A stretch of 64,000 bases of DNA, taken from Vibrio xiamenensis. GTDB taxonomy: Bacteria > Pseudomonadota > Gammaproteobacteria > Enterobacterales > Vibrionaceae. The stretch lies in contig NZ_FNDD01000031.1 in the NCBI RefSeq assembly GCF_900100015.1, positions 1 through 64,000 of the forward strand, read 5' to 3'. Below, one piece after another: positions 1 through 9,775 of the stretch (its first letter is position 1; every line of letters begins with the position of its first letter). Below the pieces are notes generated by a model that was not told where the DNA came from, ran no database searches, and saw nothing but the letters and a program-made list of their open reading frames with translations. The position numbers were made by a program, and so were the translations under genes.

Positions 1-221
1 CCGAAGGTCCCCCTCTTTGAGCCGAAGCTATCATGCGGTATTAGCCATCGTTTCCAATGGTTATCCCCCACATCAGGGCAATTTCCCAGGCATTACTCAC
101 CCGTCCGCCGCTCGCCGCCCATAGACGCCCCCGAAGGTTTGTTTATGTCGCTGCCGCTCGACTTGCATGTGTTAGGCCTGCCGCCAGCGTTCAATCTGAG
201 CCATGATCAAACTCTTCAATT
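1..221 (-). rRNA. rrs: 16S rRNA, 5' part (runs off the window's left edge)
   Basis: Read on the minus strand, the sequence ending near 221 starts with AATTGAAGAGTTTGATCATG and continues through the universally conserved 5' domain (the 27F primer site, then GCCTAACACATGCAAG). Only about the first 220 nt of the gene are present. The variable helix after GCGGCAGC carries a CTTCGG-type loop of the Vibrio kind. The gene is transcribed leftward, away from oriC near 52 kb, so it is co-directional with replication. The exact mature 5' end is uncertain by a few bases. Confidence 0.97.
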
Positions 222-417
222 AAAAGTTTTTTGTGGCTCAATGAATACTGATTACATTCTCTATTCTTTCGAATAGAAGACTGTGAATTGACTGTGCCGA
301 TACCACTCTTATAAAAGAAAATATCGATTGGTCACTCAGTTCATTGAAACCATTGTGCTTCCTAAGAAGCTATGATTATCATCAACGAGTGCCCACACAG
401 ATTGATAGGTTTATATT

Positions 418-429
418 GTTAAAGAGCGT
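418..429 (-). promoter_or_regulatory. rrn leader boxA antitermination site
   Basis: The minus strand reads CGCTCTTTAACA, matching the rRNA boxA consensus TGCTCTTTAACA bound by NusB/NusE. It lies between the P2 promoter and the 16S gene, the usual place in a gammaproteobacterial rrn leader. The rest of the leader, about 222-417, contains no gene I can support. Confidence 0.85.
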
Positions 430-467
430 TCTTCTTTGTGACCGGAGTCACTTCGGAAGAGGCGGCC

Positions 468-495
468 ATTTTAACGAGATAAATCAAGGTGTCAA
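468..495 (-). promoter_or_regulatory. rrn P2 promoter
   Basis: On the minus strand a perfect -35 TTGACA (490-495) is separated by 16 nt from TAAAAT (468-473). It lies just upstream of the boxA leader, as P2 does in E. coli rrn operons. Confidence 0.75.
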
Positions 496-580
496 ACACT
501 TTTTTGTTTATTTCGCTATTCTTTTTTTGGCCTCTGACTGGTTTGAGTTTTTTGAACTCTTCCCGTGTCAGCGAGGGGGC

Positions 581-650
581 ATTATAGAGATCGAGCTCAC
601 ATTGGCAACCCCTTTTTAACGTTTTTTTTGTTTTTTTTTCCGTTTGGCCA
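581..650 (-). promoter_or_regulatory. rrn P1 promoter with A-tract UP element
   Basis: The minus strand has -35 TTGCCA (603-608), a 16-nt spacer and a perfect -10 TATAAT (581-586), followed by a GC-rich discriminator (GCCCCC), the hallmark of stringently controlled rRNA P1 promoters. Upstream, about 609-650 is made of long A-tracts on this strand, as in an UP element contacted by the RNA polymerase alpha subunit. The 16-nt spacer and GC discriminator are typical of ppGpp/DksA-sensitive promoters. Confidence 0.8.
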
Positions 651-731
651 GTTTCTATTCAAAATGGTCACTTTTACCCACAATTCAGGGGTAAAATTCT
701 CCACGTACAGCAAAATAAACAAGGAAAGATA

Positions 732-1286
732 ATGAGTACTCTACGAAGTTATAAAGGTATATCTCCGCAACTAGGTCAACACGTCTATATAGATAGTAGT
801 TCTGTACTGGTTGGCGATATCCACATTGGCGACCACTCTAGCATCTGGCCTCTTGTCGCTGCTCGTGGCGATGTAAATCATATTCGAATCGGTGAGCGTA
901 GCAACATTCAAGATGGCAGCGTATTGCATGTCACTCATAAAAACCCCGAGAACCCGGCAGGTTATCCTCTTATTATTGGTAATGATGTGACCATAGGCCA
1001 CAAGGTCATGTTGCATGGCTGCACGATAGGGAACCGAGTATTAGTAGGTATGGGCTCGATTGTTCTTGACGGTGCAGTAATAGAAGAAGAGGTAATGATT
1101 GGGGCAGGGAGCTTAGTTCCGCCTGGGAAAACACTAACGAGTGGTTATCTCTATATAGGAAGCCCAGTGAAACAAGCTCGCCCTTTAAGTGAAAAAGAGC
1201 GGCTGTTTTTACAAAAATCTGCTGATAATTATGTAGAGAATAAAGACGACTTCTTAAACCATGTCGAAGACATCAGCTGCCGATAA
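732..1286 (+). CDS. yrdA: Gamma-class carbonic anhydrase-like protein (YrdA family)
   Basis: The 184-residue product is a left-handed beta-helix protein built from repeated hexapeptides (IHIGDHSSIW, VTIGHKVMLHGCTIG, VLVGMGSIVLDGAVI). The metal-binding histidines of the gamma carbonic anhydrase fold are visible in SVLHVTH and in GHKVMLHGC. Homologues are trimeric zinc proteins related to Cam; whether YrdA hydrates CO2 in vivo is not settled. A good ribosome-binding site (AAGGAAAG) precedes the ATG. The gene diverges from the rRNA operon, and its 3' end overlaps the convergent DUF1488 gene by 14 bp. A perfect inverted repeat at 672-696 lies 35 bp upstream of the start. Confidence 0.9.
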   Translation: MSTLRSYKGISPQLGQHVYIDSSSVLVGDIHIGDHSSIWPLVAARGDVNHIRIGERSNIQDGSVLHVTHKNPENPAGYPLIIGNDVTIGHKVMLHGCTIGNRVLVGMGSIVLDGAVIEEEVMIGAGSLVPPGKTLTSGYLYIGSPVKQARPLSEKERLFLQKSADNYVENKDDFLNHVEDISCR

Positions 1287-1539
1287 CAATTTTGCCGTCT
1301 TCACTAAACAGCTCATCTTCGATAAGTTGTTCGGCAAGTTCTTCCATATCAAAACGACAATCATCAAATACGGCGAGCGCTTGCTCGCCATTTTTAATCG
1401 CATAACCAGAGATAATCTCAAGCTCATCACTGCTAACGCTACATTCAATCAAAGCGCCACCTTGTTGTGCCGAGAAAATAACCCGCCGATTTTCCTCATC
1501 CCAACTCTGGATGTCAGGAAATAAAATAGACTGGTTCAT
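1273..1539 (-). CDS. Small DUF1488 (YrdB-like) protein
   Basis: An 88-residue acidic protein (SILFPDIQSWDEENRRVIFS at its N-terminus) resembling DUF1488/YrdB proteins, whose function is unknown. It begins directly after the aroE stop codon and is therefore the last gene of a tsaC-hemF-aroE-DUF1488 run. In E. coli yrdB likewise follows aroE, which supports the assignment. It has no signal peptide or membrane segment. The last 14 bp overlap yrdA on the other strand. Confidence 0.8.
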   Translation of the reverse strand: MNQSILFPDIQSWDEENRRVIFSAQQGGALIECSVSSDELEIISGYAIKNGEQALAVFDDCRFDMEELAEQLIEDELFSEDGKIVIGS

Positions 1540-1540
1540 A

Positions 1541-2371
1541 TTAGCCTTCCAAATTCTTTCTTAATTCACGCAAGATTTGTTTCGTACCTGGACGCAGACC
1601 GCGCCACAGCATAAAACTTTCTGCCGCTTGGCCGACCAACATGCCTAATCCATCATAAGCGCGCATCGCACCGTGGTCGATCGCCCACTGGTTAAACGCC
1701 GTTCTACCTTTTCCATACATCATGTCATAGGCGACGGTATCTGAGCTGATAATCGCGCTGGAGATCTGCGGTAATTCTCCGTTCAGACTAGCAGATGTAG
1801 AGTTAATCACCACATCAAAGCTACTATCAATACTCGACATCTGTTGCGCTTTCACTGTGCCATAGTCTTGGAACACCTGCTCGAGCTGCACGGCTTTTTC
1901 AAACGTACGATTAGTGATGATGATTTGCTTTGGCCCTTGTTCAAGCAGCGGTTTAATGACACCGCGCGCCGCACCACCAGCACCAATCAAGAGAATTTTA
2001 GCGCCTTTGAGCGGTACTTGATATTGCAACAGATCTTGAACCAAACCTTCTCCATCGGTGTTATCACCAATGATCAGTCCGTCATCAAGCTTCTTAAGAG
2101 TATTTACCGCACCGGCTAATTGAGCGCGTTCGGTTAAACGATCTGCAAACTGATACGCTTGCTCTTTAAATGGCACCGTAACATTACAACCGCGTCCGTC
2201 TGCGGCAAAAAACTCACGCGCCGCATTAACAAAGCCGTCGATTGGTGGGCATTCTGCCGTGTAGGTGAGGTGTTGATTGGTTTGACGTGCAAATAAGGTA
2301 TGAATAAACGGCGACTTACTGTGTCCAATAGGATTGCCAAACACCGCATAACGATCAATTCGTGAATTCAT
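1541..2371 (-). CDS. aroE: Shikimate dehydrogenase (NADP+)
   Basis: This enzyme reduces 3-dehydroshikimate to shikimate with NADPH in the cytoplasmic pathway to aromatic amino acids, folate and quinones. The 276-residue product has the substrate-binding motif NPIGHSKSP near residue 12, the catalytic lysine in NVTVPFKE (about residue 68), the conserved NTDGEGL (about residue 104) and the Rossmann loop [10 protein letters not shown] (about residue 130). The NRTFEKA segment is typical of the NADP-binding AroE rather than NAD-using YdiB. Length is normal for the family (about 272). It lies downstream of hemF, 78 bp away, on the same strand. Confidence 0.97.
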   Translation of the reverse strand: MNSRIDRYAVFGNPIGHSKSPFIHTLFARQTNQHLTYTAECPPIDGFVNAAREFFAADGRGCNVTVPFKEQAYQFADRLTERAQLAGAVNTLKKLDDGLIIGDNTDGEGLVQDLLQYQVPLKGAKILLIGAGGAARGVIKPLLEQGPKQIIITNRTFEKAVQLEQVFQDYGTVKAQQMSSIDSSFDVVINSTSASLNGELPQISSAIISSDTVAYDMMYGKGRTAFNQWAIDHGAMRAYDGLGMLVGQAAESFMLWRGLRPGTKQILRELRKNLEG

Positions 2372-2449
2372 AACATTACCTCAAACAACAAACCAATAGG
2401 GCCAACTCCCTTGTTTGACCCTATCACTAACTCTATAACGAAGAAAGCG

Positions 2450-3367
<918 letters not shown>

Positions 3368-3389
3368 CTACTGTTCCTTTTTGACTTAA

Positions 3390-3947
3390 TTACCCTTGAC
3401 GTAAAATCTGCCCGGTTTTGGCATCGCGAATTTCACTTGGCTTATCTCGGCCACCGGTTTGACCTTCGAGAACCGCCACTAACTTGTCACCTAACTGCTG
3501 ATGAACCTGCTCGGTAGTCATGCACGGTGGCAACCCCGTAAGGTTGGCACTGGTCGAGGTCAGCGGCTTACCAAACGCCAGACACATTTTTTGCACCAGC
3601 GGATGATCAGTAACACGCACGGCAATAGAGTCAAACTGGCCACTGACCCAAGATGAAACTTTATCGCTGCACGGCATAATCCAAGTCACAGGGCCAGGCC
3701 ATGTGGCATGAACGGTTTCAAGTTGCTGCGGACTGAGTTGCGATTCATCGATGTAAGGTAATAACTGCTGATAATTGGCAGCGATTAAAATTAACCCTTT
3801 CTCGACCGGGCGCTGCTTGATGGCAAGTAACTTTTGAATGGCCTCTGGATTATCCGGGTCACACCCGACACCAAATACTCCTTCGGTTGGATAAGCAATG
3901 ACTTCACCTTGCATAAGAGCGCTAAGCGCCTGTTCAAAGTTATTCAC
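3390..3947 (-). CDS. tsaC: Threonylcarbamoyl-AMP synthase (Sua5/YrdC/RimN family)
   Basis: TsaC makes L-threonylcarbamoyladenylate from threonine, bicarbonate and ATP, the first step of the t6A37 modification of ANN-decoding tRNAs. The 185-residue single-domain protein is the short TsaC type, without the Sua5 C-terminal domain. Conserved elements are [15 protein letters not shown] near residue 20, [13 protein letters not shown] near residue 45 and STSANLTG near residue 132. It is the first gene of the leftward tsaC-hemF-aroE-DUF1488 run and is divergent from purE. Confidence 0.95.
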   Translation of the reverse strand: MNNFEQALSALMQGEVIAYPTEGVFGVGCDPDNPEAIQKLLAIKQRPVEKGLILIAANYQQLLPYIDESQLSPQQLETVHATWPGPVTWIMPCSDKVSSWVSGQFDSIAVRVTDHPLVQKMCLAFGKPLTSTSANLTGLPPCMTTEQVHQQLGDKLVAVLEGQTGGRDKPSEIRDAKTGQILRQG

Positions 3948-4058
3948 TTACACTTCCTTTTTATTATTGCGGCTGATTTTTTGCTAAGTGTACAAAGATT
4001 CCAAGCTTGAGACTAAAGCTATTTAGTTAGAAATTTTTCCAGCCGGAGTTTTCGCGTT

Positions 4059-4096
4059 GCGCAAACGTTTGCTTGAAAATAAAATCTCCGTATAAT
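4059..4096 (+). promoter_or_regulatory. purEK promoter with overlapping PurR operator
   Basis: A 16-bp PUR box, GCGCAAACGTTTGCTT (4059-4074), closely matches the PurR consensus ACGCAAACGTTTNCNT with its central CG. It overlaps the likely -35 (TTTGCT, 4068-4073), which is followed by a 17-nt spacer and a perfect -10 TATAAT (4091-4096). Repression of purEK by PurR with hypoxanthine or guanine is known in E. coli; its occurrence here is inferred from this site. Confidence 0.85.
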
Positions 4097-4143
4097 GCCC
4101 ACAAATTATCAGCTCACCCAATTGCAGCCTGAAGGAGTTCGAG

Positions 4144-4629
4144 ATGAAAGTCGGTATTATTATGGGTTCAAAATCAGATTGGCCAACCATGAAACTGGCC
4201 GCAGACATGCTAGATAAATTTGGGATCGATTACGAAACCAAAGTCGTGTCTGCTCATCGCACCCCGCAACTCCTTGCCGATTACGCTTCTGGCGCAAAAC
4301 AACGTGGGATTAAAGTGATCATCGCCGGTGCTGGCGGTGCTGCGCATTTACCCGGCATGGCAGCAGCTTTTACCAGCTTGCCAGTTCTTGGTGTTCCAGT
4401 TCAATCACGTGCGTTAAAAGGCATGGATTCTTTACTGTCGATTGTTCAAATGCCAAAAGGAATTGCGGTCGGCACGCTTGCCATTGGCGAAGCAGGCGCC
4501 GCCAACGCGGGCATTCTAGCGGCGCAAATTCTTGGTACTCACGATGAAGCGATCATGGCGAAAGTCGAAGCATTTCGTGCAGAACAGACTGAAACCGTAC
4601 TCGCTAATCCAAATCCACAAGAGGACTAA
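4144..4629 (+). CDS. purE: N5-carboxyaminoimidazole ribonucleotide mutase (class I PurE)
   Basis: PurE converts N5-CAIR to CAIR in de novo purine synthesis. The 161-residue product has the class I signatures: the phosphate-binding [10 protein letters not shown] at residue 8, SAHRTP with the catalytic histidine near residue 40, and [12 protein letters not shown] near residue 66. Length is typical of bacterial octameric PurE. The start is set by the ribosome-binding site GAAGGAG. purK follows after 3 bp, so the two are co-transcribed from the PurR-regulated promoter at 4068-4096. Confidence 0.98.
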   Translation: MKVGIIMGSKSDWPTMKLAADMLDKFGIDYETKVVSAHRTPQLLADYASGAKQRGIKVIIAGAGGAAHLPGMAAAFTSLPVLGVPVQSRALKGMDSLLSIVQMPKGIAVGTLAIGEAGAANAGILAAQILGTHDEAIMAKVEAFRAEQTETVLANPNPQED

Positions 4630-4632
4630 TCC

Positions 4633-5760
4633 ATGCATGTGTTAGTCCTAGGAGCGGGTCAACTAGCGCGAATGATGGCATTGGCTGGTGCACCTTTAAA
4701 TATAGAAATCAGCGCTTTTGATGTCACTAGCGAAACGGTCGTTCATCCACTGACCAAAGCGGTGATCGGTCAAGGCTTAGCAAGTGCTATTGCCGCTGCT
4801 GATGTGATTACCGCAGAATTCGAGCACATTCCTCATGACGTACTTGATGAATGTGAACGTAGCGGAAAATTTCTGCCTACGACGGATGCAATCAAAGCTG
4901 GCGGTGACCGCCGTATTGAAAAAGCGCTATTGGACAATGCTGGGGTAAAAAACGCTAAGTACGCAATCATTGAAACCCGCGCCGACTTTGAAGCAGCGAT
5001 TGAAACTGTCGGCATTCCTATGGTGTTGAAAAGTGCGCTGGGCGGCTATGACGGCAAAGGCCAGTGGCGCTTAAAATCACTCGGCCAAGTTGAAACCATC
5101 TGGCAGGAAATGGCTGAGTGTATTGCACAAACACCAACGCAAGCGATCGTTGCCGAGCAATTTGTACCATTCCAACGTGAAGTTTCCTTGGTCGGTGCGC
5201 GAGGCAAAGACGGTCAAATCGCGGTATATCCACTCGCGGAAAACATTCACGTCAATGGCGTGCTGAGTTTATCAACAGCGATTGACGACCAAGCTTTACA
5301 GCAACAAGCCAAACAGATGTTCAGCGCGGTCGCGAACAGCCTTGATTATGTTGGCGTGTTAGCTCTGGAGTTCTTTGATCTTGATGGTGAATTGCTGGTC
5401 AATGAAATTGCACCTCGAGTGCATAACTCCGGGCACTGGACTCAGCAAGGCGCTGAAACTTGTCAGTTTGAAAACCATCTCCGTGCCGTTTGTGGTTTGC
5501 CGCTTGGCAGCACTGAGCAAATTCGACCAACCTCGATGATCAATATTCTTGGTCAAGACAGCGTACCTGAATCTCTGCTCGATACAGCCGGAGTTCACGT
5601 GCACTGGTACGGAAAAGAGAAACGTGCCGGGCGTAAAATGGGGCACATTAACGTTTGTGCGAGCAATCAGCCTGCACTAACCCAAAAGCTCATTGAACTC
5701 GCGAAAGTGTTAGATGAAAGCGCGTATCCAGCGATTCATCAACTGACTCAGCAGTCATAA
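4633..5760 (+). CDS. purK: N5-carboxyaminoimidazole ribonucleotide synthase
   Basis: PurK uses ATP and bicarbonate to carboxylate AIR to N5-CAIR, the substrate of PurE. The 375-residue protein is an ATP-grasp enzyme: the N-terminal [11 protein letters not shown] binds nucleotide/substrate, [13 protein letters not shown] (about residue 133) forms the grasp loop, and [14 protein letters not shown] (about residue 257) holds metal/ATP ligands. It ends at a strong terminator (5791-5816), closing a two-gene operon. Confidence 0.98.
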   Translation: MHVLVLGAGQLARMMALAGAPLNIEISAFDVTSETVVHPLTKAVIGQGLASAIAAADVITAEFEHIPHDVLDECERSGKFLPTTDAIKAGGDRRIEKALLDNAGVKNAKYAIIETRADFEAAIETVGIPMVLKSALGGYDGKGQWRLKSLGQVETIWQEMAECIAQTPTQAIVAEQFVPFQREVSLVGARGKDGQIAVYPLAENIHVNGVLSLSTAIDDQALQQQAKQMFSAVANSLDYVGVLALEFFDLDGELLVNEIAPRVHNSGHWTQQGAETCQFENHLRAVCGLPLGSTEQIRPTSMINILGQDSVPESLLDTAGVHVHWYGKEKRAGRKMGHINVCASNQPALTQKLIELAKVLDESAYPAIHQLTQQS

Positions 5761-5790
5761 AAATAAATACCAACACAACATCTAAGACAA

Positions 5791-5816
5791 AACGGCGCCT
5801 AAGGCGCCGTTTTTTT
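5791..5816 (+). terminator. Rho-independent terminator of purEK
   Basis: Perfect GC-rich stem AACGGCGCC / GGCGCCGTT with a 3-nt loop followed by a run of seven T, 31 bp after the purK stop. Confidence 0.93.
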
Positions 5817-5882
5817 CTTACTGTTCGTAAAACAAAGTTCGCAAAGCAATGTTCACAATGAAATGTTCACCAAGCAATCAAG

Positions 5883-6458
5883 CTATGACTTGTCGCCTTG
5901 AATGTGATGACACTTACGATCCGCACACTGGCGTTTCCCGCCACTGGCTAACTTTTTCTCTACCAGTAGTGGATAACCGCACACTTCGCACTTACCTGCG
6001 ACAGGAGGTTGATTCACGGCAAATTTGCACTTAGGAAAATTATCACAAGCGTAAAACACTTTACCAAACCGGTTCTTGCGCTCAACTAAGTGGCCTTTAC
6101 CACATTCAGGGCAGGCAAATTCTTCGCTCGCGGATTTTTCTTCTGCCGGAGCATCAAGAGACTCGATGTGATGACAATTTGGATAGTCGCTACAACCGAT
6201 AAACATGCCATAGCGCCCTTGGCGTAATACCAATTCATGACCACACTGCGGACATGGCACACCTAACTCTTTGACGATATGACCGTCGTTCTGGTGTAAC
6301 GGGCGAATGTACTCACAAGCGGGATATTGAGTACAGCCTAAGAATGGACCGTGCTTGCCATGGCGCAATTGCAATTGGCCACCACATTGTGGGCAAGGTT
6401 GGTTGTCAAAAGCATGTTCCTGTGCAGAGAACAGCTTGTCGTCAGTCTTTTTATTCAT
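5883..6458 (-). CDS. Zinc-ribbon protein related to the topoisomerase I C-terminus (YrdD-like)
   Basis: The 191-residue protein consists of four consecutive topoisomerase I-type zinc ribbons, each opened by a CxxC knuckle: CPQCGG near residue 22, CPQCGH near 69, CPECGKG near 115 and CEVCGY near 157. The C-terminal partner cysteines (for example LGCTQYPACEYI and IGCSDYPNCHHI) lie 15-20 residues later. There is no topoisomerase catalytic domain, so it is probably a stand-alone nucleic-acid-binding protein. The E. coli relative yrdD lies next to tsaC; here purEK separates them. The function is not established. Confidence 0.88.
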   Translation of the reverse strand: MNKKTDDKLFSAQEHAFDNQPCPQCGGQLQLRHGKHGPFLGCTQYPACEYIRPLHQNDGHIVKELGVPCPQCGHELVLRQGRYGMFIGCSDYPNCHHIESLDAPAEEKSASEEFACPECGKGHLVERKNRFGKVFYACDNFPKCKFAVNQPPVAGKCEVCGYPLLVEKKLASGGKRQCADRKCHHIQGDKS

Positions 6459-6612
6459 ATTTCAATATCGAATGTCATTTCAACCACGCTTGATGTGAAA
6501 ACAACGCTACAGCAAACGCATCAAAAATATAGGTAAAACGGAATATGAAGGGGTTGGCCTGCGAGCGCTGGGCGCCCGCTAAGCTGACTGAGAAGGGAAG
6601 ACCGCCCAAGGT

Positions 6613-7089
6613 TTAGTGCAAAATACCTTGTTCTTTTGAGTAAAGCAGCTCTTCCATTAGCGTATAGGCGTTTTCATTTCCAGGTACATTAAACAGCACC
6701 ATCAAAATGATCCATTTTAAATCATCCAACTCAAATTCGTTGGTTTCCAATCCCACCACACGATCAATCACCATCTCGCGTGTTTCTGTCGTCAACACCT
6801 TAATTTGCTCAAGGAACAGAAGAAAACCACGACATTCGATGTCGAGACGTTCCATTTCTTTAGCAGTGTAAATACGTGTTGAAGTGGCCGCGCTAGTTGA
6901 AATCGCCGATTGAGCATCACTTTGTTGTAATGCGGCTAAATCTTCTAACCATTGGAGGGCCTTGTATATATCTTGTTGGTGGAAGCCAGCACGAAGCAAC
7001 TCTTCTTCGAGTTCATCTTGGTCCACCTGTAACTCTGCATCGCTATGGATGTAGGTTTCGAACAAATACATCAGTATGTCCATCATCAT
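6613..7089 (-). CDS. smg: Smg family protein (DUF494)
   Basis: A 158-residue acidic protein of the Smg/DUF494 family (MYLFETYIH near the N-terminus, then [12 protein letters not shown]). Its function is unknown, but it conservatively follows dprA in gammaproteobacteria, as here. The start is ambiguous: three consecutive ATG codons (7089, 7086, 7083) follow a strong ribosome-binding site, GGGGAGAGG, which also contains the dprA stop region. Spacing favours the first or second ATG. The 154-bp interval to the zinc-ribbon gene downstream shows no clear terminator. Confidence 0.9.
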   Translation of the reverse strand: MMMDILMYLFETYIHSDAELQVDQDELEEELLRAGFHQQDIYKALQWLEDLAALQQSDAQSAISTSAATSTRIYTAKEMERLDIECRGFLLFLEQIKVLTTETREMVIDRVVGLETNEFELDDLKWIILMVLFNVPGNENAYTLMEELLYSKEQGILH

Positions 7090-7091
7090 AG

Positions 7092-8207
7092 CTAGCCTCT
7101 CCCCTTTCGAATATAGCCACCGGAAACTGCAGCCACATGCCCTAAAAGCTCAAGCTCTAGGAGCTGCATCATGACTTCATGCACAGGTATATTGGTCCTG
7201 CTGGCAAGAATATCAACTGGTGTCGGTTTATTTCCTACGTTAGCTAACAGGAGAGGAAATGGCAATTCTTCTTTCACTTCATTTTGAGCAAAATTGAGAG
7301 TTTGCTGCCCAAGAGCAATTTTATTTGACCAATTAAGCAGATGTGTCACTTCAGACAGGATGTCTTCGACGCTTTGCACTAAGCAGGCACCTTGGCGGAT
7401 AAGTTGGTTACTGCCGCGGGCAATCGGGTTATCAATCAAGCCGGGAACGACAAAAACTTCACGGTCTTGTTCAGTAGCATAACGAGCGGTGATCAGTGAA
7501 CCACTTTTTTCAGCCGCTTCAACCACCAAAACGCCAACCGATAACCCCGAGATGATGCGATTACGGCGCGGAAAATGCGCAGGACGCGGCTTAGCGTCGG
7601 GATGGAACTCAGACACCAAAGCGCCACTTTCAACAATGCGCTGCGCAAGGCGTTTATGCCTAGACGGATAAATATGTTTTAGCCCACTGCCTAACACCGC
7701 AACGGTTTCACCCTTGGCTTGCAGCGCACCATCATGCGCATAGCCATCGACACCAAGCGCCAAACCACTGGTGACCGCAATACCTTGCGCCGCCAGTTGT
7801 TTGGCAAAATACCGAGCAGAGTGCAAGCCATCAACACTGGCGTTACGGCTACCAACAATCGCAATTTGTGGCTGACTTAAACTGGCGACATTGCCACTGA
7901 CAAACAAGACTTTGGGAGCGGCGCTGATCTGCTGCAGTAGTGGCGGGTAATCATTGTCATCAAAAGTCACAATACGATGCTGAGGACTCAGCGCTAACCA
8001 GTCCAAACAGCTGGTCACTTGAGCTTGATAATCGTGGTGAACAAACTGAATCTGGGCTGAATTTAGCCCAAGCGACGCAAGTGTCTGCACGTCATAATCG
8101 ACCAAGTTCTGCGGCGCATCATGAGCTAATAAGCGTGCAAATAACTTGGGCCCCAGTTGCGGTGCGAAATATAAACGCAGCCATGCTTCAAGATGCGCCT
8201 GAGTCAC
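7092..8207 (-). CDS. dprA: DNA-processing protein A (natural transformation; RecA loader)
   Basis: DprA binds incoming single-stranded DNA during natural transformation and loads RecA onto it. The Rossmann-like DprA core carries [10 protein letters not shown] (about residue 118), [32 protein letters not shown] and [11 protein letters not shown], and a small C-terminal winged-helix (DprA_WH) domain follows. I choose the GTG at 8207 as start: it overlaps the upstream gene's TGA as GTGA and sits 8 nt after GGAG, giving 371 residues (E. coli homologue about 374). An in-frame ATG at 8243 would add 12 residues but lies deep inside the upstream gene. Together with comM at 24 kb it points to transformation capacity. 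Confidence 0.96.
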   Translation of the reverse strand: MTQAHLEAWLRLYFAPQLGPKLFARLLAHDAPQNLVDYDVQTLASLGLNSAQIQFVHHDYQAQVTSCLDWLALSPQHRIVTFDDNDYPPLLQQISAAPKVLFVSGNVASLSQPQIAIVGSRNASVDGLHSARYFAKQLAAQGIAVTSGLALGVDGYAHDGALQAKGETVAVLGSGLKHIYPSRHKRLAQRIVESGALVSEFHPDAKPRPAHFPRRNRIISGLSVGVLVVEAAEKSGSLITARYATEQDREVFVVPGLIDNPIARGSNQLIRQGACLVQSVEDILSEVTHLLNWSNKIALGQQTLNFAQNEVKEELPFPLLLANVGNKPTPVDILASRTNIPVHEVMMQLLELELLGHVAAVSGGYIRKGRG

Positions 8208-9049
8208 TGAGCATTCTCCACTAGGGTAAAAGCCATTGGCCAAGCATGATAACCAGAACGTATCGGCATCTGGCTCGTCACCACTTTTGCTACGCTCATC
8301 CGTGGGTAAACCCGCATAACTTGTAATTCACCGACGGCTTGAGTACCGGATAGGCCTTTGGTTACACGATAATGCGCGCCGCGCTGCATGCCATCTTGAT
8401 AGCCTTTATCAATCACCAGCCAGCGGTCAGTCGCGACATAATGTTCTCCCACCACAGAACCAAGCAACTGAGCATTAGGTAAAGAGGCGGAATTCGTCTC
8501 AACATCGCTCGCAATGCTGGTTTCGAGTGGCATCAGTACATCACTTGGTCGTACTTCTTGGTGAACCTTCTCAAGTGACAACCAGTGCGGCTGGTCTTGA
8601 ATCACGCGCGCCTGAGCTACGAGCAAAAATGCCGTGCGTGAAGAAACGTTGTCGCTAGAAACTTGGCGAGTAAAGCTTTGCCGCTGTCGATACACTCCCC
8701 AAACCTCAGAGAGTGTTGTGGATACTGGCGCATGAAGACGATCGCCGTTAGATAAATAGTGGCGCTGAGAAGATAGAGGTTGAATAGCATGGAGCGTGGC
8801 GATTTCGGCATCGTTCAGCAAATGTATTGCGTATCGATGTTGAGGCACGCGATCAGCCAATAAAGACTCAAAGCGGGGAATACGTCTCACTTGTGGTCGT
8901 AACACCACCACAGGCTTGCTCGCTGAACTAAACTTGGTTGCAGAGGGGGACAAAGGCTCGATGAGCGACGACATACGGTGCTCTTTACTGCTGGTATTCG
9001 GTGTCCAAACCATCACAACACTCAGCATAAAACATGGTAGTCGTAACAT
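8204..9049 (-). CDS. LysM-family relative without a LysM domain, upstream of dprA
   Basis: A 281-residue protein beginning with a short hydrophobic stretch (MLRLPCFMLSVVMVW), probably a signal peptide. From KPVVVLRPQVRRIPRF onward it resembles the C-terminal part of the LysM peptidoglycan-binding proteins that sit between dprA and def in other vibrios (WGVYRQRQSF, EVRPSDVLMP, GSVVGEHYVATDRWLVIDKG). The canonical N-terminal LysM (YxVxxGDTLW-type) is not visible; the corresponding stretch is a Ser/Pro-rich segment at residues 20-45. This comparison is from memory of the family. It overlaps dprA by 4 bp (GTGA), so translation is probably coupled. It is divergent from def. Confidence 0.75.
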   Translation of the reverse strand: MLRLPCFMLSVVMVWTPNTSSKEHRMSSLIEPLSPSATKFSSASKPVVVLRPQVRRIPRFESLLADRVPQHRYAIHLLNDAEIATLHAIQPLSSQRHYLSNGDRLHAPVSTTLSEVWGVYRQRQSFTRQVSSDNVSSRTAFLLVAQARVIQDQPHWLSLEKVHQEVRPSDVLMPLETSIASDVETNSASLPNAQLLGSVVGEHYVATDRWLVIDKGYQDGMQRGAHYRVTKGLSGTQAVGELQVMRVYPRMSVAKVVTSQMPIRSGYHAWPMAFTLVENAQ

Positions 9050-9238
9050 AACCCAATCCTAGACAAGTTCTCGGTTTATCAAGCTTTGTGTCCACAGTTG
9101 TTTGTAGAATAAAGTGCAGTCTTGGCCGATAATCGCGCTGAAAAAACGTCTTGATGCTGTCATTTGGGTTATAAAATGTCTAGAATTGAGCCAGCAAAGT
9201 TCAGCCTCATTCGGCAAAGTTCAACATTTTGAGTGTAT

Positions 9239-9751
9239 ATGTCTGTATTACAAGTATTAACATTCCCTGATGACCGCTTACGTACGGTGGCAAAACCGGT
9301 CGAAGTCGTCACACCAGAAATCCAGAAAATCGTCGACGACATGATTGAAACCATGTACGAAGAAGAAGGTATTGGTTTAGCTGCGACTCAGGTCGATATT
9401 CACCAACGTATCGTCGTCATCGATGTGTCCGATTCTCGCGATCAGCCACAAGTGTTTATCAATCCAGAAATCATCGAAAAACACGGTGAAGATGGTATTG
9501 AAGAAGGCTGTCTATCAGTCCCTGGCGCTCGCGCGCTTGTACCACGTGCCGCTGGCGTAACCGTTAAAGCACAGGATCGTGATGGTAACGAATTCACTCT
9601 TGAAGCAGATGAGCTACTGGCTATCTGTATTCAGCATGAACTCGACCACTTACAAGGCAAGTTGTTTGTCGACTACTTATCGCCGCTAAAACGCAAACGC
9701 ATTCAAGATAAGCTAGCGAAAATCAAGCGCTACAACGAGAAACACGCCTAA
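9239..9751 (+). CDS. def: Peptide deformylase
   Basis: Removes the formyl group from the initiator Met of nascent proteins. The 170-residue protein contains the three metal-site motifs: GIGLAATQ (about residue 44), EGCLS with the metal-binding Cys (about 90), and QHELDHLQG, the HExxH motif (about 132). I start at the ATG at 9239 ([12 protein letters not shown], which aligns with E. coli MSVLQVL), not the GTG at 9233. fmt follows after 24 bp, the classic def-fmt pair. Confidence 0.98.
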   Translation: MSVLQVLTFPDDRLRTVAKPVEVVTPEIQKIVDDMIETMYEEEGIGLAATQVDIHQRIVVIDVSDSRDQPQVFINPEIIEKHGEDGIEEGCLSVPGARALVPRAAGVTVKAQDRDGNEFTLEADELLAICIQHELDHLQGKLFVDYLSPLKRKRIQDKLAKIKRYNEKHA

Positions 9752-9775
9752 CCCATTTTTGAAAGGAAGTTTACC

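Noticed and set aside
344-619. 91-codon plus-strand frame over the rRNA leader
   Set aside because: It lies on the antisense of the rrn promoters and leader, which explain the sequence fully; no ribosome-binding site.
7940-8224. 94-codon plus-strand frame opposite dprA
   Set aside because: Shadow of the dprA coding frame; composition and lack of a ribosome-binding site give no support.
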